The notes under the pieces were generated by a model, which searched no databases, had not been told where the DNA came from, and saw nothing but the letters and a program-made list of their open reading frames with translations. A stretch of 64,000 bases of DNA from Chitinophaga eiseniae (lineage in GTDB: Bacteria > Bacteroidota > Bacteroidia > Chitinophagales > Chitinophagaceae): assembly GCF_900167135.1 (NCBI RefSeq), contig NZ_FUWZ01000006.1:62001-126000 (forward strand). Reading direction: 5' to 3'. The translations under genes were made by a program, and so were the position numbers. Below, in pieces: positions 42,360 to 50,852 of this stretch (position 1 is its first letter; each line of letters opens with the position of its first letter).

Positions 42360-42791
42360 GTGGCGTACGAAAACACCAATCAACAGGAAAGAAACAATGA
42401 TAGCATCTTTTCTAAACGATTGAAAGCGGGCAAAAGAAGGACATACTTCTTTGATGTAAAGACCACTCGGGGAAACGATTACTTTCTGACCATCACAGAA
42501 AGTAAAAAACGTTTTAATGACAACGGTTATGACAGGCACAAAGTATTTCTGTACAAGGAAGACTTCAACAAGTTCCTGAACGCACTGACCGAAACTATCA
42601 ACTACGTTAAAACTGAGTTGATGCCCGATTTTGATTTTGATGCCTACAATCACGATTATGTGCAGGAAGACCAGGACGAAACAGAAGGCGACAGCGAGGT
42701 AACCCGTACCGCTGAAGTAGTTGCCACTGCAGCTCCGATTGCGGCTTCCGCCCAGGCTTCACATAGCGCTGACGAGGTAGACAAATGGTAA
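42360..42791 (+). CDS. DUF3276 / PUR-alpha-like nucleic-acid-binding protein
   Basis: A 143-residue small protein of the PUR family known from Bacteroidota and spirochaetes, which bind single-stranded nucleic acid as dimers. The PUR repeat spans about residues 18-85: FSKRLKAGKRRTYFFDVKTT, NDYFLTITESKKRF and KVFLYKEDFNKFLNALTETI. The tail (about 95-143) is acidic, then alanine-rich and likely disordered. It starts at GTG 42360. The strong promoter suggests high expression. It converges with pgi across a long bidirectional terminator. Confidence 0.88.
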   Translation: MAYENTNQQERNNDSIFSKRLKAGKRRTYFFDVKTTRGNDYFLTITESKKRFNDNGYDRHKVFLYKEDFNKFLNALTETINYVKTELMPDFDFDAYNHDYVQEDQDETEGDSEVTRTAEVVATAAPIAASAQASHSADEVDKW

Positions 42792-42852
42792 CTGTGATTT
42801 CCATGATTCCCATTGATTACATGATGAAGGAGTCACCGTCGTATTAAGTTAT

Positions 42853-42897
42853 AAAAGAGAATCGCCCACTGAATATTTCAGTGGGCGATTCTCTTTT
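42853..42897. terminator. Bidirectional terminator between the PUR gene and pgi
   Basis: A 21-bp perfect stem (42853-42873 / 42877-42897) with a 3-base loop, four A at one end and five T at the other. Confidence 0.95.
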
Positions 42898-42916
42898 TCA
42901 GATGGTTATACTATGT

Positions 42917-44569
42917 CTATTTGCGGTAAGCTTTGAAGGCATTGATCAGACCATTCGTACTGGCGTCATGGTTAGCAATGTAATCTTCATTCTGCAGCTC
43001 CGGAAGTATCTTGCCAGCCAGTTGTTTACCCAGTTCCACACCCCACTGATCGAAGCTGTAGATATTCCAGATAACACCCTGTACAAAGATCTTGTGCTCA
43101 TAGAATGCGATCAGCATACCCAGGGAGCGTGGTGTGATCTGCTTCAGCAGGAAGGAGTTGGACGGGCGGTTGCCGGTAAATACTTTATAAGGCAACACCC
43201 GTTTGATTTCTTCTTCGGAGGTGTTGGCCTTCTGCAGTTCTGCTAACACTTCCGCCTCGGTTTTGCCGTTCATGAGCGCCTCCGTTTGTGCGAAGAAGTT
43301 AGACAGCAGTTTCACGTGATGATCGCCAATAGGGTTGTGGCTGATAGCCGGTGCGATAAAATCGCAGGGAATGAGCCGGGTTCCCTGATGGATCAGCTGG
43401 TAGAAAGCGTGCTGGCCGTTGGTGCCGGGTTCGCCCCATACGATCGGGCCGGTTTCATACTGCACAGGGGCACCGTTGCGGTCCACATGTTTACCGTTGC
43501 TTTCCATATTGCCCTGTTGGAAATAGGCCGCAAAGCGGTGCATATATTGATCGTACGGCAGGATGGCTTCTGTGTTTGCGCCGAGGAAGTTACCGTTCCA
43601 GAGTCCCACCAGCGCCATGACAGCAGGTATATTGCGGTCCAGTGGTGTCTGGGTGAAGTGGTTGTCTGCCGCATGTGCGCCGTTGAGCAGTGCTGTGAAA
43701 TTTTCATAACCGATGGTCAGCGCAATAGACAGGCCGATAGCGGACCACAGGGAGTAGCGGCCGCCTACCCAATCCCAGAACTCAAACATGTTGTTGGGAT
43801 CGATACCGAAAGCCGTCACCGCTTTTTCATTCGTAGACAACGCCACAAAATGTTTGGCAACGAATTTTTCGTCTTGTGCGTGTTCGAGGAACCAGTTGCG
43901 CGCCGTGTGTGCGTTGGTCATGGTTTCCTGCGTGGTGAATGTTTTGGACGCAATGAGGAAGAGCGTTTCATCGGGCGTCACCTGTTTCAGCGTTTCCACG
44001 ATGTGCGTACCGTCCACATTGGACACAAAGTGAGGTTGTATGCCTGGTTTCCAGTAAGGTTTCAGCGCTTCGGTCACCATTACCGGGCCGAGGTCGGAAC
44101 CGCCGATACCGATGTTGACGATATAACGTATAGGCTTGCCCGTATAACCTTTCCATTCGCCGGAGTGTACCTGCCGGCAGATGTGGTCCATTTTATTGAG
44201 TACGCCCAGTACGTCCGGCATTACGTCGCGGCCGTCGAGCATTACCGGTTTGCCGGAGAAATTGCGCAGCGCGGTATGCAGCACGGCGCGGTTTTCCGTG
44301 AAGTTGATCTTCTCTGCGCCGAACATCGCTTTGATGGCGGCGTTTACGCCGGATTCGTCGGCCAGTGACAGCAGCAGGGCACGCGTATCTTCTGTGATCA
44401 GGTTCTTGGAATAGTCGAACAGGGTGTCTTCCAGTTGAAGCGAAAACGTTTTGAAACGCTCCTGGTCTTCCATAAACAAGGCACGCATCTGTACCTTTTT
44501 CATTTCGTCGGCATGTTTTTGCAATGCCTGCCACGCTTTGGTGGCTACTGGACTGGTAGATGGAAACAT
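42917..44569 (-). CDS. pgi: Glucose-6-phosphate isomerase
   Basis: A 550-residue phosphoglucose isomerase interconverting glucose-6-phosphate and fructose-6-phosphate in the cytoplasm. Signatures are YIVNIGIGGSDLGPVMVTEA, SKTFTTQETMTNA, the PGI signature DWVGGRYSLWSAIGLSIAL, IPAVMALVGLWNGNFLGA, GEPGTNGQHAFYQLIHQGT and the C-terminal SFDQWGVELGK, holding the catalytic Glu (WGEPGTNGQH), His and Lys. It has the length of the E. coli/eukaryotic type. A TATTTTTG box lies 26 bases upstream. Confidence 0.98.
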   Translation of the reverse strand: MFPSTSPVATKAWQALQKHADEMKKVQMRALFMEDQERFKTFSLQLEDTLFDYSKNLITEDTRALLLSLADESGVNAAIKAMFGAEKINFTENRAVLHTALRNFSGKPVMLDGRDVMPDVLGVLNKMDHICRQVHSGEWKGYTGKPIRYIVNIGIGGSDLGPVMVTEALKPYWKPGIQPHFVSNVDGTHIVETLKQVTPDETLFLIASKTFTTQETMTNAHTARNWFLEHAQDEKFVAKHFVALSTNEKAVTAFGIDPNNMFEFWDWVGGRYSLWSAIGLSIALTIGYENFTALLNGAHAADNHFTQTPLDRNIPAVMALVGLWNGNFLGANTEAILPYDQYMHRFAAYFQQGNMESNGKHVDRNGAPVQYETGPIVWGEPGTNGQHAFYQLIHQGTRLIPCDFIAPAISHNPIGDHHVKLLSNFFAQTEALMNGKTEAEVLAELQKANTSEEEIKRVLPYKVFTGNRPSNSFLLKQITPRSLGMLIAFYEHKIFVQGVIWNIYSFDQWGVELGKQLAGKILPELQNEDYIANHDASTNGLINAFKAYRK

Positions 44570-44594
44570 ATAATAGCTTTAGTTAATTGCGCCT

Positions 44595-44602
44595 CAAAAA
44601 TA
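44595..44602 (-). promoter_or_regulatory. Candidate -7 box (TATTTTTG) of pgi
   Basis: Minus-strand TAnnTTTG match 25 bases before the pgi ATG; no TTG at the usual distance. Confidence 0.45.
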
Positions 44603-44614
44603 ATCTTTTACTTT

Positions 44615-45421
44615 TTAAGATCTAGGCTTCCTGTATAAATGCCAGGAAATTGCAATGGCGATAATACCCATAGCTATTATACAACTGTGAATGATGGGTT
44701 GTTGTTCAGGAATACCTGCTTCCCGTCTTTTAATAAGAATGCCGTAAAATGCCCATACCGCCACCAGCGCGTGCAGGATATTGTTGCGCCGCAATATCAT
44801 CCCTATGCTGATCAGCGTGCCCAGCGCGATCATGCTGATGGTCCACCATACCTGGAAGGTGACGCTGCCGGTCCATCCTGCGTACACCAGCAGTGTCGTG
44901 ATATTGGCAAGCGTGGCGATACTGATCCAGCCGAGATAAATACTGAAGGGCACATGGATGAACAGTCTTTCCGCCATGCCGGGATTACTGCGGCCGATGC
45001 CGAAGTTTATGTGAATGATAAAAAGCGCTGCCAGCAAAATGAGTATGAGCCCTACGGTGACTGGTATCAGTTCATAATGCCAGGCGAAGAGCCATGTGGC
45101 GTTCACTACACAGCTGACCAGGAACCATTCCTTCATAGCGCTCATCACGCGTGCCAGCGTGCCGGGACGTTTACCAGAGAAGGCCAGCCACAGCTGATAA
45201 ATCACAAAGCTGCACAACGAAAGATAAATCAGGCTCCAGATAGAGAAAGTGAAACCCGCCGGTGCAAAGAGATTGGGGTATTCATCGGATATTTCCCCGG
45301 TATTTTTACCGTTGATGGGCAGCAACCATGACAGCGCATTGGTAGCTATCATAAGCACAAAAGCGAGGGTGTTGAATACCGATTTGTTTTTGTAATGAAG
45401 GGTTTCATGGGCTACCATCAT
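44615..45421 (-). CDS. TspO/MBR-like tryptophan-rich membrane protein
   Basis: A 268-residue membrane protein with about eight helices. The N-terminal phrase ALSWLLPINGKNTGEISDEY, then PNLFAPAGFTFSIWSLIYLS, is typical of proteins annotated as tryptophan-rich sensory proteins, distantly related to TspO/MBR. Tryptophans recur in ATWLFAWHYEL, YLGWISIA and VWWTISM. True TspO proteins are about 160 residues, so this is a longer relative and tetrapyrrole binding is not assured. The start is one of two adjacent ATG codons at 45421. Confidence 0.72.
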   Translation of the reverse strand: MMVAHETLHYKNKSVFNTLAFVLMIATNALSWLLPINGKNTGEISDEYPNLFAPAGFTFSIWSLIYLSLCSFVIYQLWLAFSGKRPGTLARVMSAMKEWFLVSCVVNATWLFAWHYELIPVTVGLILILLAALFIIHINFGIGRSNPGMAERLFIHVPFSIYLGWISIATLANITTLLVYAGWTGSVTFQVWWTISMIALGTLISIGMILRRNNILHALVAVWAFYGILIKRREAGIPEQQPIIHSCIIAMGIIAIAISWHLYRKPRS

Positions 45422-45571
45422 TGTAATAGGAACTTTTTTTAATATTATTTAAAATATTACCGATGTGGTTTCCCCGCTCCTACTACAAAAATTATGCTAA
45501 AGGTATGTTAAAGGATAGCAGTGACGTTCCGTAGAATTGTGAATACATTAGCAGAATTGCACATTTTTACA

Positions 45572-45579
45572 TACATTTG
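45572..45579 (+). promoter_or_regulatory. -7 box (TACATTTG) of prfB
   Basis: Exact TAnnTTTG match, ending 6 bases before the prfB ATG at 45586. A TTG is found only 12 bases upstream. The spacing suggests a leaderless or near-leaderless mRNA. Confidence 0.55.
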
Positions 45580-45585
45580 CCCGCT

Positions 45586-46681
45586 ATGACAGCAGAGCAA
45601 CTTAAAGCTATGAGGGACCGTCTTTATGTCCTGGGAGGTTTTCTTTAACGTCCCTGACCGAATAGCTAAAATCGAAAACGACAAACAACTGAGCCTGGCC
45701 CCCGGATTCTGGGATGACAATGCCAGAGCGACTTCTATCCTGAAGGAAATTAAGGTAAACAAATATTGGGTAGATCTGTACGACAATGTGCATACCGCCA
45801 TTGAAGACAGCAGCGTGCTCAATGATTTCTTTAAAGAAGGAGAGGCAACGGAAGAGGAGGTGGAGCAGGCCTACGGCACTGCGTTGACCGCTTTGGAAGA
45901 CCTTGAATTCAAATCCACCCTGAACCAGCCGGAAGACGAAATGCCGGCAGTATTGACCATCAATTCGGGCGCCGGCGGTACGGAGAGCCAGGACTGGGCT
46001 GAAATGCTGCTGCGAATGTACCGCATGTATGGAGAAAAACAGGGATGGAAAGTATCGGAAATTGACACGCAATATGGCGACGGCGCTGGCATCAAATCCG
46101 CCACCCTGGAGTTCGACGGCGATTTTGCCTATGGACACCTGAAAGCGGAAAGCGGTGTACACCGGCTGGTACGTATTTCGCCTTTCGACTCAAACGCCCG
46201 CAGGCACACCTCTTTCGCTTCCGTGTATGTATACCCGTTAGTGAACGATACGATCGAAATCGCTGTTAACCCTGCCGACCTGGAATGGGAATTCTACCGG
46301 TCGGGCGGTAAAGGCGGACAGAACGTGAACAAGGTGGAGACTGCCGTGCGCCTGAAACACATCCCTTCCGGCATCATTATCGAATGCCAGCAGGCACGTA
46401 CGCAAGGGGAGAACCGCGAAAAAGCGCTCACCATGCTGAAATCACGCCTGTACGAAGAGGAACTCAGGAAACGCGAAGAACTGAAAAACGCTGCCAACGC
46501 CAACAAACGTAAGATCGAATGGGGCTCCCAGATACGGTCTTATGTGTTCCATCCTTACAAAATGATCAAAGACCACCGCACCGATTTTGAAGTGGGTAAC
46601 GTGGGACCTGTAATGGACGGTGAGCTGAACGGTTTTATCAAGGCTTACCTGATGATGCAGAAGGAAGAGGACAATAATTGA
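45586..46681 (+). CDS. prfB: Peptide chain release factor 2, programmed +1 frameshift
   Basis: RF2 ends translation at UGA and UAA. A 20-codon first frame (MTAEQLKAMRDRLYVLGGFL) starts at 45586 and meets TAA at 45646-45648. The site reads ggt ttt CTT TAA C, with a Shine-Dalgarno-like gggagg at 45633-45638, four bases before the slippery CTT. Skipping T45646 moves ribosomes into the main frame (NVPDRIAKIE...), giving 364 residues, the normal RF2 length. The main frame shows the SPF anticodon-like motif (RISPFDSNARR) and the GGQ motif (SGGKGGQNVNKVETAVRL). The stop is UAA rather than the usual UGA. Only the second frame would appear in a naive ORF call. Confidence 0.95.
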
Positions 46682-46711
46682 TAATGATAGGTAAATAATT
46701 AATAGGTTTCT

Positions 46712-46739
46712 GCTGCAAATTTGACCGTAAATTTGCAGC
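46712..46739. promoter_or_regulatory. 11-bp perfect inverted repeat overlapping the pruA -7 box
   Basis: gctgcaaattt and aaatttgcagc with a 6-base spacer. The right arm overlaps TAAATTTG (46728-46735). A run of six T begins 6 bases after the repeat, so it could also serve as the prfB terminator. Confidence 0.55.
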
Positions 46740-46782
46740 GGAAACTTTTTTGTTAATAGATACACCAACAAAATCTGAGGAA

Positions 46783-48414
46783 ATGAATACAGGATATTTT
46801 CAATACGCTGCACCTGCTAATGAGCCCGTGTTGAGTTATGCACCCGGTTCCCCGGAAAGAGCTGCGCTGAAAAAACAATTGGCAGCATTTAAAGCTGAAG
46901 TGGCAGATATTCCGATGTATATCGGTGGTAAAGAAGTTCGTACCGGTAACACGGTAGACCTGCGCCCGCCGCATGAAATCAAGCACAAGTTGGGTCATTT
47001 CCATCAGGGAGACGCTTCCCATGTGAAAGCTGCCATCGCTGCTGCACTGGAAGCACGTGAGAAATGGGCGAACATGGACTGGGAAACACGCGCCGGCATC
47101 TTCCTGCGCGCTGCCGACCTGATCGCCACCAAATACCGCTTCCACATGAACGCGGCCACCATGCTCGGCCAGAGTAAAAACGCTTACCAGGCTGAGATCG
47201 ACAGTGCCTGCGAACTGATCGACTTCCTCCGTTACAACGTTCACTTCCTGAGCGAAATATATCGTCAGCAGCCTGTGAGCGCCCCGCTGACCCACAATCG
47301 CGTGGAGTACCGCCCACTCGAAGGTTTTGTACTGGCAGTAACACCTTTCAACTTCAGCGCCATCGCCGGTAACCTGCCGACCTCTGCTGCCATGTGCGGT
47401 AACGTAGTGGTGTGGAAACCCGCTAACACCCAGGTGTTTGCCGCCAGCATGTTCATGAAAATCATGATCGAAGCAGGCCTGCCTGAAGGCGTGATCAACC
47501 TCGTTTACGCAGGTGGCCCGCTGATCGGCGATATCTGCTTTGCCGATCCTCACTTTGCCGGTATCCACTTCACCGGCTCCACCGGCGTCTTCCAGACCAT
47601 GTGGAAAACCATCGGCGAAAACATCCACAAATACAAAACCTATCCCCGTATCGTAGGTGAAACAGGTGGTAAAGACTTCGTTGTGATACACAAATCAGCC
47701 GATGTGGACACCTCCGCGACCGCACTCGCCCGTGGCGCCTTCGAATACCAGGGCCAGAAATGTTCTGCCGCCTCCCGCGCATACATACCAAACAATCTTG
47801 CCGACCAGATAAAATCCAAACTGGTTGCTGATCTGAAGTCCATGAAAATGGGCACAACAGAGGATTTCAGCAACTTCATCAATGCGGTGATCGATGAACG
47901 CTCTTTCGATAAGATCGCGCAGTATATCGATAACGCGAAAAAAGATCCCAAGGCGAAAATCATCGCCGGCGGTAACTACAACAAATCAGAAGGTTACTTC
48001 ATTGAGCCTACTGTCATCGAAACTACTGATCCCAACTATGTGACCATGTGCGAAGAAATCTTCGGCCCCGTGTTAACGATCTATGTTTATGATGGCGAGA
48101 AATTTGAAGACATCCTGCATACGGTAGACAGTACCTCCGAATACGCCCTCACCGGCGCTATCATCGCGCAGGACCGCTACGCCGTGGAACTGGCTACCCG
48201 GAAACTGGTAAACAGCGCAGGCAACTTCTACATCAATGACAAACCTACCGGCGCAGTAGTAGGCCAGCAGCCGTTCGGCGGCGCCCGTGCTTCCGGTACC
48301 AACGACAAAGCCGGCTCCATGCTGAACCTGTACCGTTGGCTCAGCGCCAGAAGCATCAAAGAGACTTTCGTTCCGGCTACCGACTACCGGTACCCGTTCC
48401 TGAAAGAAGCATAA
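46783..48414 (+). CDS. pruA: L-glutamate gamma-semialdehyde (1-pyrroline-5-carboxylate) dehydrogenase
   Basis: A 543-residue aldehyde dehydrogenase oxidising glutamate semialdehyde to glutamate with NAD. It fits the mitochondrial-type P5CDH: FQYAAPANEPVLSYAPGS at the start, VTPFNFSAIAGNLPTSAAMC, HFTGSTGVFQTMWKTIGENI, the catalytic Glu in RIVGETGGKDFV and the nucleophile Cys in EYQGQKCSAASRAY. The C terminus has QPFGGARASGTNDKAGS. I start at 46783, after a gagga ribosome-binding-like sequence; an in-frame TTG lies at 46750. Its substrate is the product of RocD (7433-8671). Confidence 0.96.
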   Translation: MNTGYFQYAAPANEPVLSYAPGSPERAALKKQLAAFKAEVADIPMYIGGKEVRTGNTVDLRPPHEIKHKLGHFHQGDASHVKAAIAAALEAREKWANMDWETRAGIFLRAADLIATKYRFHMNAATMLGQSKNAYQAEIDSACELIDFLRYNVHFLSEIYRQQPVSAPLTHNRVEYRPLEGFVLAVTPFNFSAIAGNLPTSAAMCGNVVVWKPANTQVFAASMFMKIMIEAGLPEGVINLVYAGGPLIGDICFADPHFAGIHFTGSTGVFQTMWKTIGENIHKYKTYPRIVGETGGKDFVVIHKSADVDTSATALARGAFEYQGQKCSAASRAYIPNNLADQIKSKLVADLKSMKMGTTEDFSNFINAVIDERSFDKIAQYIDNAKKDPKAKIIAGGNYNKSEGYFIEPTVIETTDPNYVTMCEEIFGPVLTIYVYDGEKFEDILHTVDSTSEYALTGAIIAQDRYAVELATRKLVNSAGNFYINDKPTGAVVGQQPFGGARASGTNDKAGSMLNLYRWLSARSIKETFVPATDYRYPFLKEA

Positions 48415-48438
48415 GAACTTCAAATGTTCATGATAAAC

Positions 48439-48470
48439 AAAAGGCGATGAATGTTTATTCATCGCCTTTT
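48439..48470 (+). terminator. Terminator of pruA
   Basis: A 14-bp perfect stem (aaaaggcgatgaat / attcatcgcctttt) with a 4-base loop, 24 bases past the stop. Confidence 0.9.
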
Positions 48471-48502
48471 ACTTATTTTGTAAATGAAACAAATGACCAG
48501 AC

Positions 48503-48892
48503 ATGGAGACAGGAAAAGAAGCCGTCAGCACGATCGCACAACAATACTTCGGGGAACCACATAAACAGTGGCGGGTGGCCGACCTGGAACAACGCCTCAT
48601 CGCCGGCGGCTATGCCCCGCAGGAAGCGGCGCAACAGGCATGTCTGGCTTATGATGCCTATTTCCGCCGGCAGCTGAAGAAAAAAGGCACCAAAGTGCTG
48701 ATATTCCTGGCATTAGCGGCGATTTTCCTGGTGAGAATACTCATGATGGCAGATAAAATGGGCAACGTGAAAGAGCTTTCCGTTTTCCTCGCACTCACCG
48801 CCTATACCCTGGTACAGGGACTTATCTGGAGCATACACCTGTTCCAGCTGAAGGAAGAAATCTCCTCGTTCAGAGATCTCCGTAAGCGCTGA
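48503..48892 (+). CDS. Hypothetical two-helix membrane protein
   Basis: A 129-residue protein. The first 60 residues are soluble and helical (WRVADLEQRLIAGGYAPQEA), somewhat like a UBA-type or short regulatory helix bundle, then two transmembrane helices follow (VLIFLALAAIFLVRILMMA and LSVFLALTAYTLVQGLIWSI) and a charged C-terminal tail. I do not recognise the family. It converges with the peroxiredoxin gene with 3 bases between stops. Confidence 0.6.
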   Translation: METGKEAVSTIAQQYFGEPHKQWRVADLEQRLIAGGYAPQEAAQQACLAYDAYFRRQLKKKGTKVLIFLALAAIFLVRILMMADKMGNVKELSVFLALTAYTLVQGLIWSIHLFQLKEEISSFRDLRKR

Positions 48893-48895
48893 TCC

Positions 48896-49411
48896 CTACA
48901 TTTTTTTTAGCGCCGCCAGCGCTTCTGTAACGTGCTTTTCGCCATCGCGGAGACTATTAAACGTATGTACCACTACACCGTTTTTGTCTACGATATAAGT
49001 AACACGCCCGGGAATCACGAATGTTTTAGGCACGCCGAACAGCTTGCGGGCTTCGTTTTTAGGATCACTGAGTAAAGTGAAGGGAAGGTTATGGTGGGTG
49101 GCAAAGCTCCTGTGGGAAGCTACATTATCGGAACTGATACCGATCACCATGGCGCCGTAGCGCTGAAAGTCCTGGTAAGAATCCCGGAAAGAACAGGCTT
49201 CTTTCGTACATACGCTGGTTTCGTCTTTCGGATAAAAATAGATGACGAGGGGCTGTTTTCCCAATACAGTGCTGATGTCAAATGTTTTCCCGTTTTGGTC
49301 CTGCAGACTGAATACCGGGACTTTGTCCCCAACTTTGAGTTGCCCTTCGGCAGACGGACCCCAGAATTGTAAAAAAGCGGCCATGGCAATGATTAGCTTG
49401 AGTGTTTTCAT
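48896..49411 (-). CDS. Exported peroxiredoxin, BCP/AhpC-TSA type
   Basis: A 171-residue thiol peroxidase reducing hydrogen peroxide or organic peroxides. The signal MKTLKLIIAMAAFLQFWGPS, cut near AEGQ, places it in the periplasm; this fixes the start at 49411 over an in-frame ATG at 49441. The thioredoxin fold opens LKVGDKVPVFSLQDQNGKTF. The peroxidatic Cys68 and likely resolving Cys73 lie in SVCTKEACSFRD, the BCP/PrxQ spacing. Upstream sits a perfect palindrome (49411-49427) that may bind a redox regulator. Confidence 0.9.
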   Translation of the reverse strand: MKTLKLIIAMAAFLQFWGPSAEGQLKVGDKVPVFSLQDQNGKTFDISTVLGKQPLVIYFYPKDETSVCTKEACSFRDSYQDFQRYGAMVIGISSDNVASHRSFATHHNLPFTLLSDPKNEARKLFGVPKTFVIPGRVTYIVDKNGVVVHTFNSLRDGEKHVTEALAALKKM

Positions 49412-49427
49412 ACCAAATAGTTTGGTA
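49411..49427. promoter_or_regulatory. Perfect 7-3-7 palindrome at the peroxiredoxin start
   Basis: taccaaa-tag-tttggta begins at the first base of the peroxiredoxin start codon. Its position would let a bound regulator block initiation. Confidence 0.4.
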
Positions 49428-49483
49428 CAACTAAAGTACAACAGATAGCGGGAAATCAGTGCAACTAATTTCCCGCTGTTGTT

Positions 49484-50116
49484 TTAGAAGTGGAAGTTGA
49501 GCCCGAACATGACGTTGTTCAACCCAAAACCCTTAAACAGACCTACATTGGAGGAGTTGGCCTTTACCTCGCTTACTTTTTCTGTCTGTACGCCTGCCCT
49601 GAAAACAGGGCCCATGTTGGCAATCAACGAAAAAGACGGCGTTAAATGGAAAAGGAGTCCTGGTGTGATACTAAGGTCAAAGCTGGTGGTCGTCCGCTCT
49701 CTGTAATAACGTGCGCCGCCTGCCTCAGAATAGCTATCTGTCTTACCAAAACCTGCATAGACAAAACCATCGGTATACACGGACAAGCGGTTATCCCATA
49801 TAGGTTGCTCATACCGCACAAAAGGGCCCACATTCCATACGCTGCTTTTCATAGGAACAGCATTATCACTATCGTAGTTATTATAACTACCCTGAATGCC
49901 GACGGCCCATCTTTCCCGGAAGTAATAGCCATAAGCAGGACCGATATTAAGCGAGCGGGTAGTTGTTTTGGTCAGACCGGTTCCATAGTCGTAGATGTTA
50001 CTTGCATCGGAATATCCGGCGGCGACACTGATAAAATTCTTCTTTTGCTGGGCAAACAGCTGACCGCTGTTCAGAAAGGCGGCAGCTGCCAGCAGAGGGA
50101 TGATAACTTTTTTCAT
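49484..50116 (-). CDS. Outer-membrane beta-barrel protein
   Basis: A 210-residue exported protein with signal MKKVIIPLLAAAAFLNSGQL ending at FAQQ. The rest is alternating amphipathic strands with aromatic belts (GPAYGYYFRERWAVGIQGSY, WNVGPFVRYEQPIWDNRLSV, YTDGFVYAGFGKTD) and a terminal strand ending in the barrel signal phenylalanine (NNVMFGLNFHF). This is the OMP_b-brl (outer membrane protein beta-barrel) type common in Bacteroidota. The function is unknown. Confidence 0.82.
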   Translation of the reverse strand: MKKVIIPLLAAAAFLNSGQLFAQQKKNFISVAAGYSDASNIYDYGTGLTKTTTRSLNIGPAYGYYFRERWAVGIQGSYNNYDSDNAVPMKSSVWNVGPFVRYEQPIWDNRLSVYTDGFVYAGFGKTDSYSEAGGARYYRERTTTSFDLSITPGLLFHLTPSFSLIANMGPVFRAGVQTEKVSEVKANSSNVGLFKGFGLNNVMFGLNFHF

Positions 50117-50243
50117 AAAACGGGATGATTGAATATGAATTTGTTGCTATATAAACGAAATCTTTCAGGCGGAAAAATGAAAGAGGCAGATATTTATCTT
50201 GCGACTTTCTGATATTCATCTTTTTAAGTGTGGCATTAATCCG

Positions 50244-50251
50244 TATTTTTG
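50244..50251 (+). promoter_or_regulatory. Candidate -7 box (TATTTTTG) of pyrR
   Basis: Exact TAnnTTTG match 20 bases before the TTG start of pyrR at 50272; no TTG at normal upstream spacing. Confidence 0.5.
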
Positions 50252-50271
50252 GCGACTAAAAGCGTATAGTT

Positions 50272-50802
50272 TTGAAGACCATACTAAACGGCAAACAGCT
50301 GGCTATTACGATAGACAGGCTTTGCCATCAGCTGATCGAGAATCATTTACAGTTTGAAAATACAGTGCTGATAGGTTTGCAGCCGCGTGGCATTTACCTG
50401 GGAGACAGGATTTATGAAACGTTGAAAAAACTGTTGCCTGGTACTGCTATTCACTACGGCAAACTGGACATTACCTTTTACAGGGACGATTACAATAAGG
50501 GCAAAACACTCCATGTGCCCAGTGAAACCAACATTAATTTCTCCATAGAAAATAAAAAGGTGGTGCTGATCGACGATGTATTGTATACAGGACGAACGAT
50601 CCGTTCGGCACTGGATGCCATGCTCGACTTCGGCAGGCCGGCCTCGGTGGAACTGCTGGCGTTGATAGATCGCCGGTTCAGCCGTCAGCTGCCCATTCAG
50701 CCCGATTATACCGGGCGTACCATCGATGCTCTTATTTCCCAGAAAGTAAGGGTATTATGGGAGCAAAGGGATGGCAAAGATGAAGTCATTCTGGTTGATT
50801 AA
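50272..50802 (+). CDS. pyrR: PyrR: pyrimidine regulatory protein / uracil phosphoribosyltransferase family
   Basis: A 176-residue type I phosphoribosyltransferase. The PRPP loop is VVLIDDVLYTGRTIRSALDA, and the N-terminal part matches PyrR with QLAITIDRLCHQLIENH and VLIGLQPRGIYLGDRIYE. In Bacillus PyrR binds pyr mRNA to attenuate transcription. Here it lies directly before pyrB (50 bases), but pyrB has its own -7 box and I see no attenuator hairpin in the gap. The start codon is TTG at 50272; the reading frame has no ATG nearby. Confidence 0.92.
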   Translation: MKTILNGKQLAITIDRLCHQLIENHLQFENTVLIGLQPRGIYLGDRIYETLKKLLPGTAIHYGKLDITFYRDDYNKGKTLHVPSETNINFSIENKKVVLIDDVLYTGRTIRSALDAMLDFGRPASVELLALIDRRFSRQLPIQPDYTGRTIDALISQKVRVLWEQRDGKDEVILVD

Positions 50803-50837
50803 CATAAACCGGATTTTTCAAATCGGATTTCACCCTT

Positions 50838-50845
50838 TATATTTG
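50838..50845 (+). promoter_or_regulatory. -7 box (TATATTTG) of pyrB
   Basis: Exact TAnnTTTG match ending 7 bases before the pyrB ATG at 50853, which suggests a leaderless or near-leaderless mRNA. Confidence 0.55.
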
Positions 50846-50852
50846 CACATTA

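Noticed and set aside
43286..44368. 360-codon plus-strand frame inside pgi
   Set aside because: Antisense shadow of a strongly conserved enzyme gene; no start context, promoter or domain.
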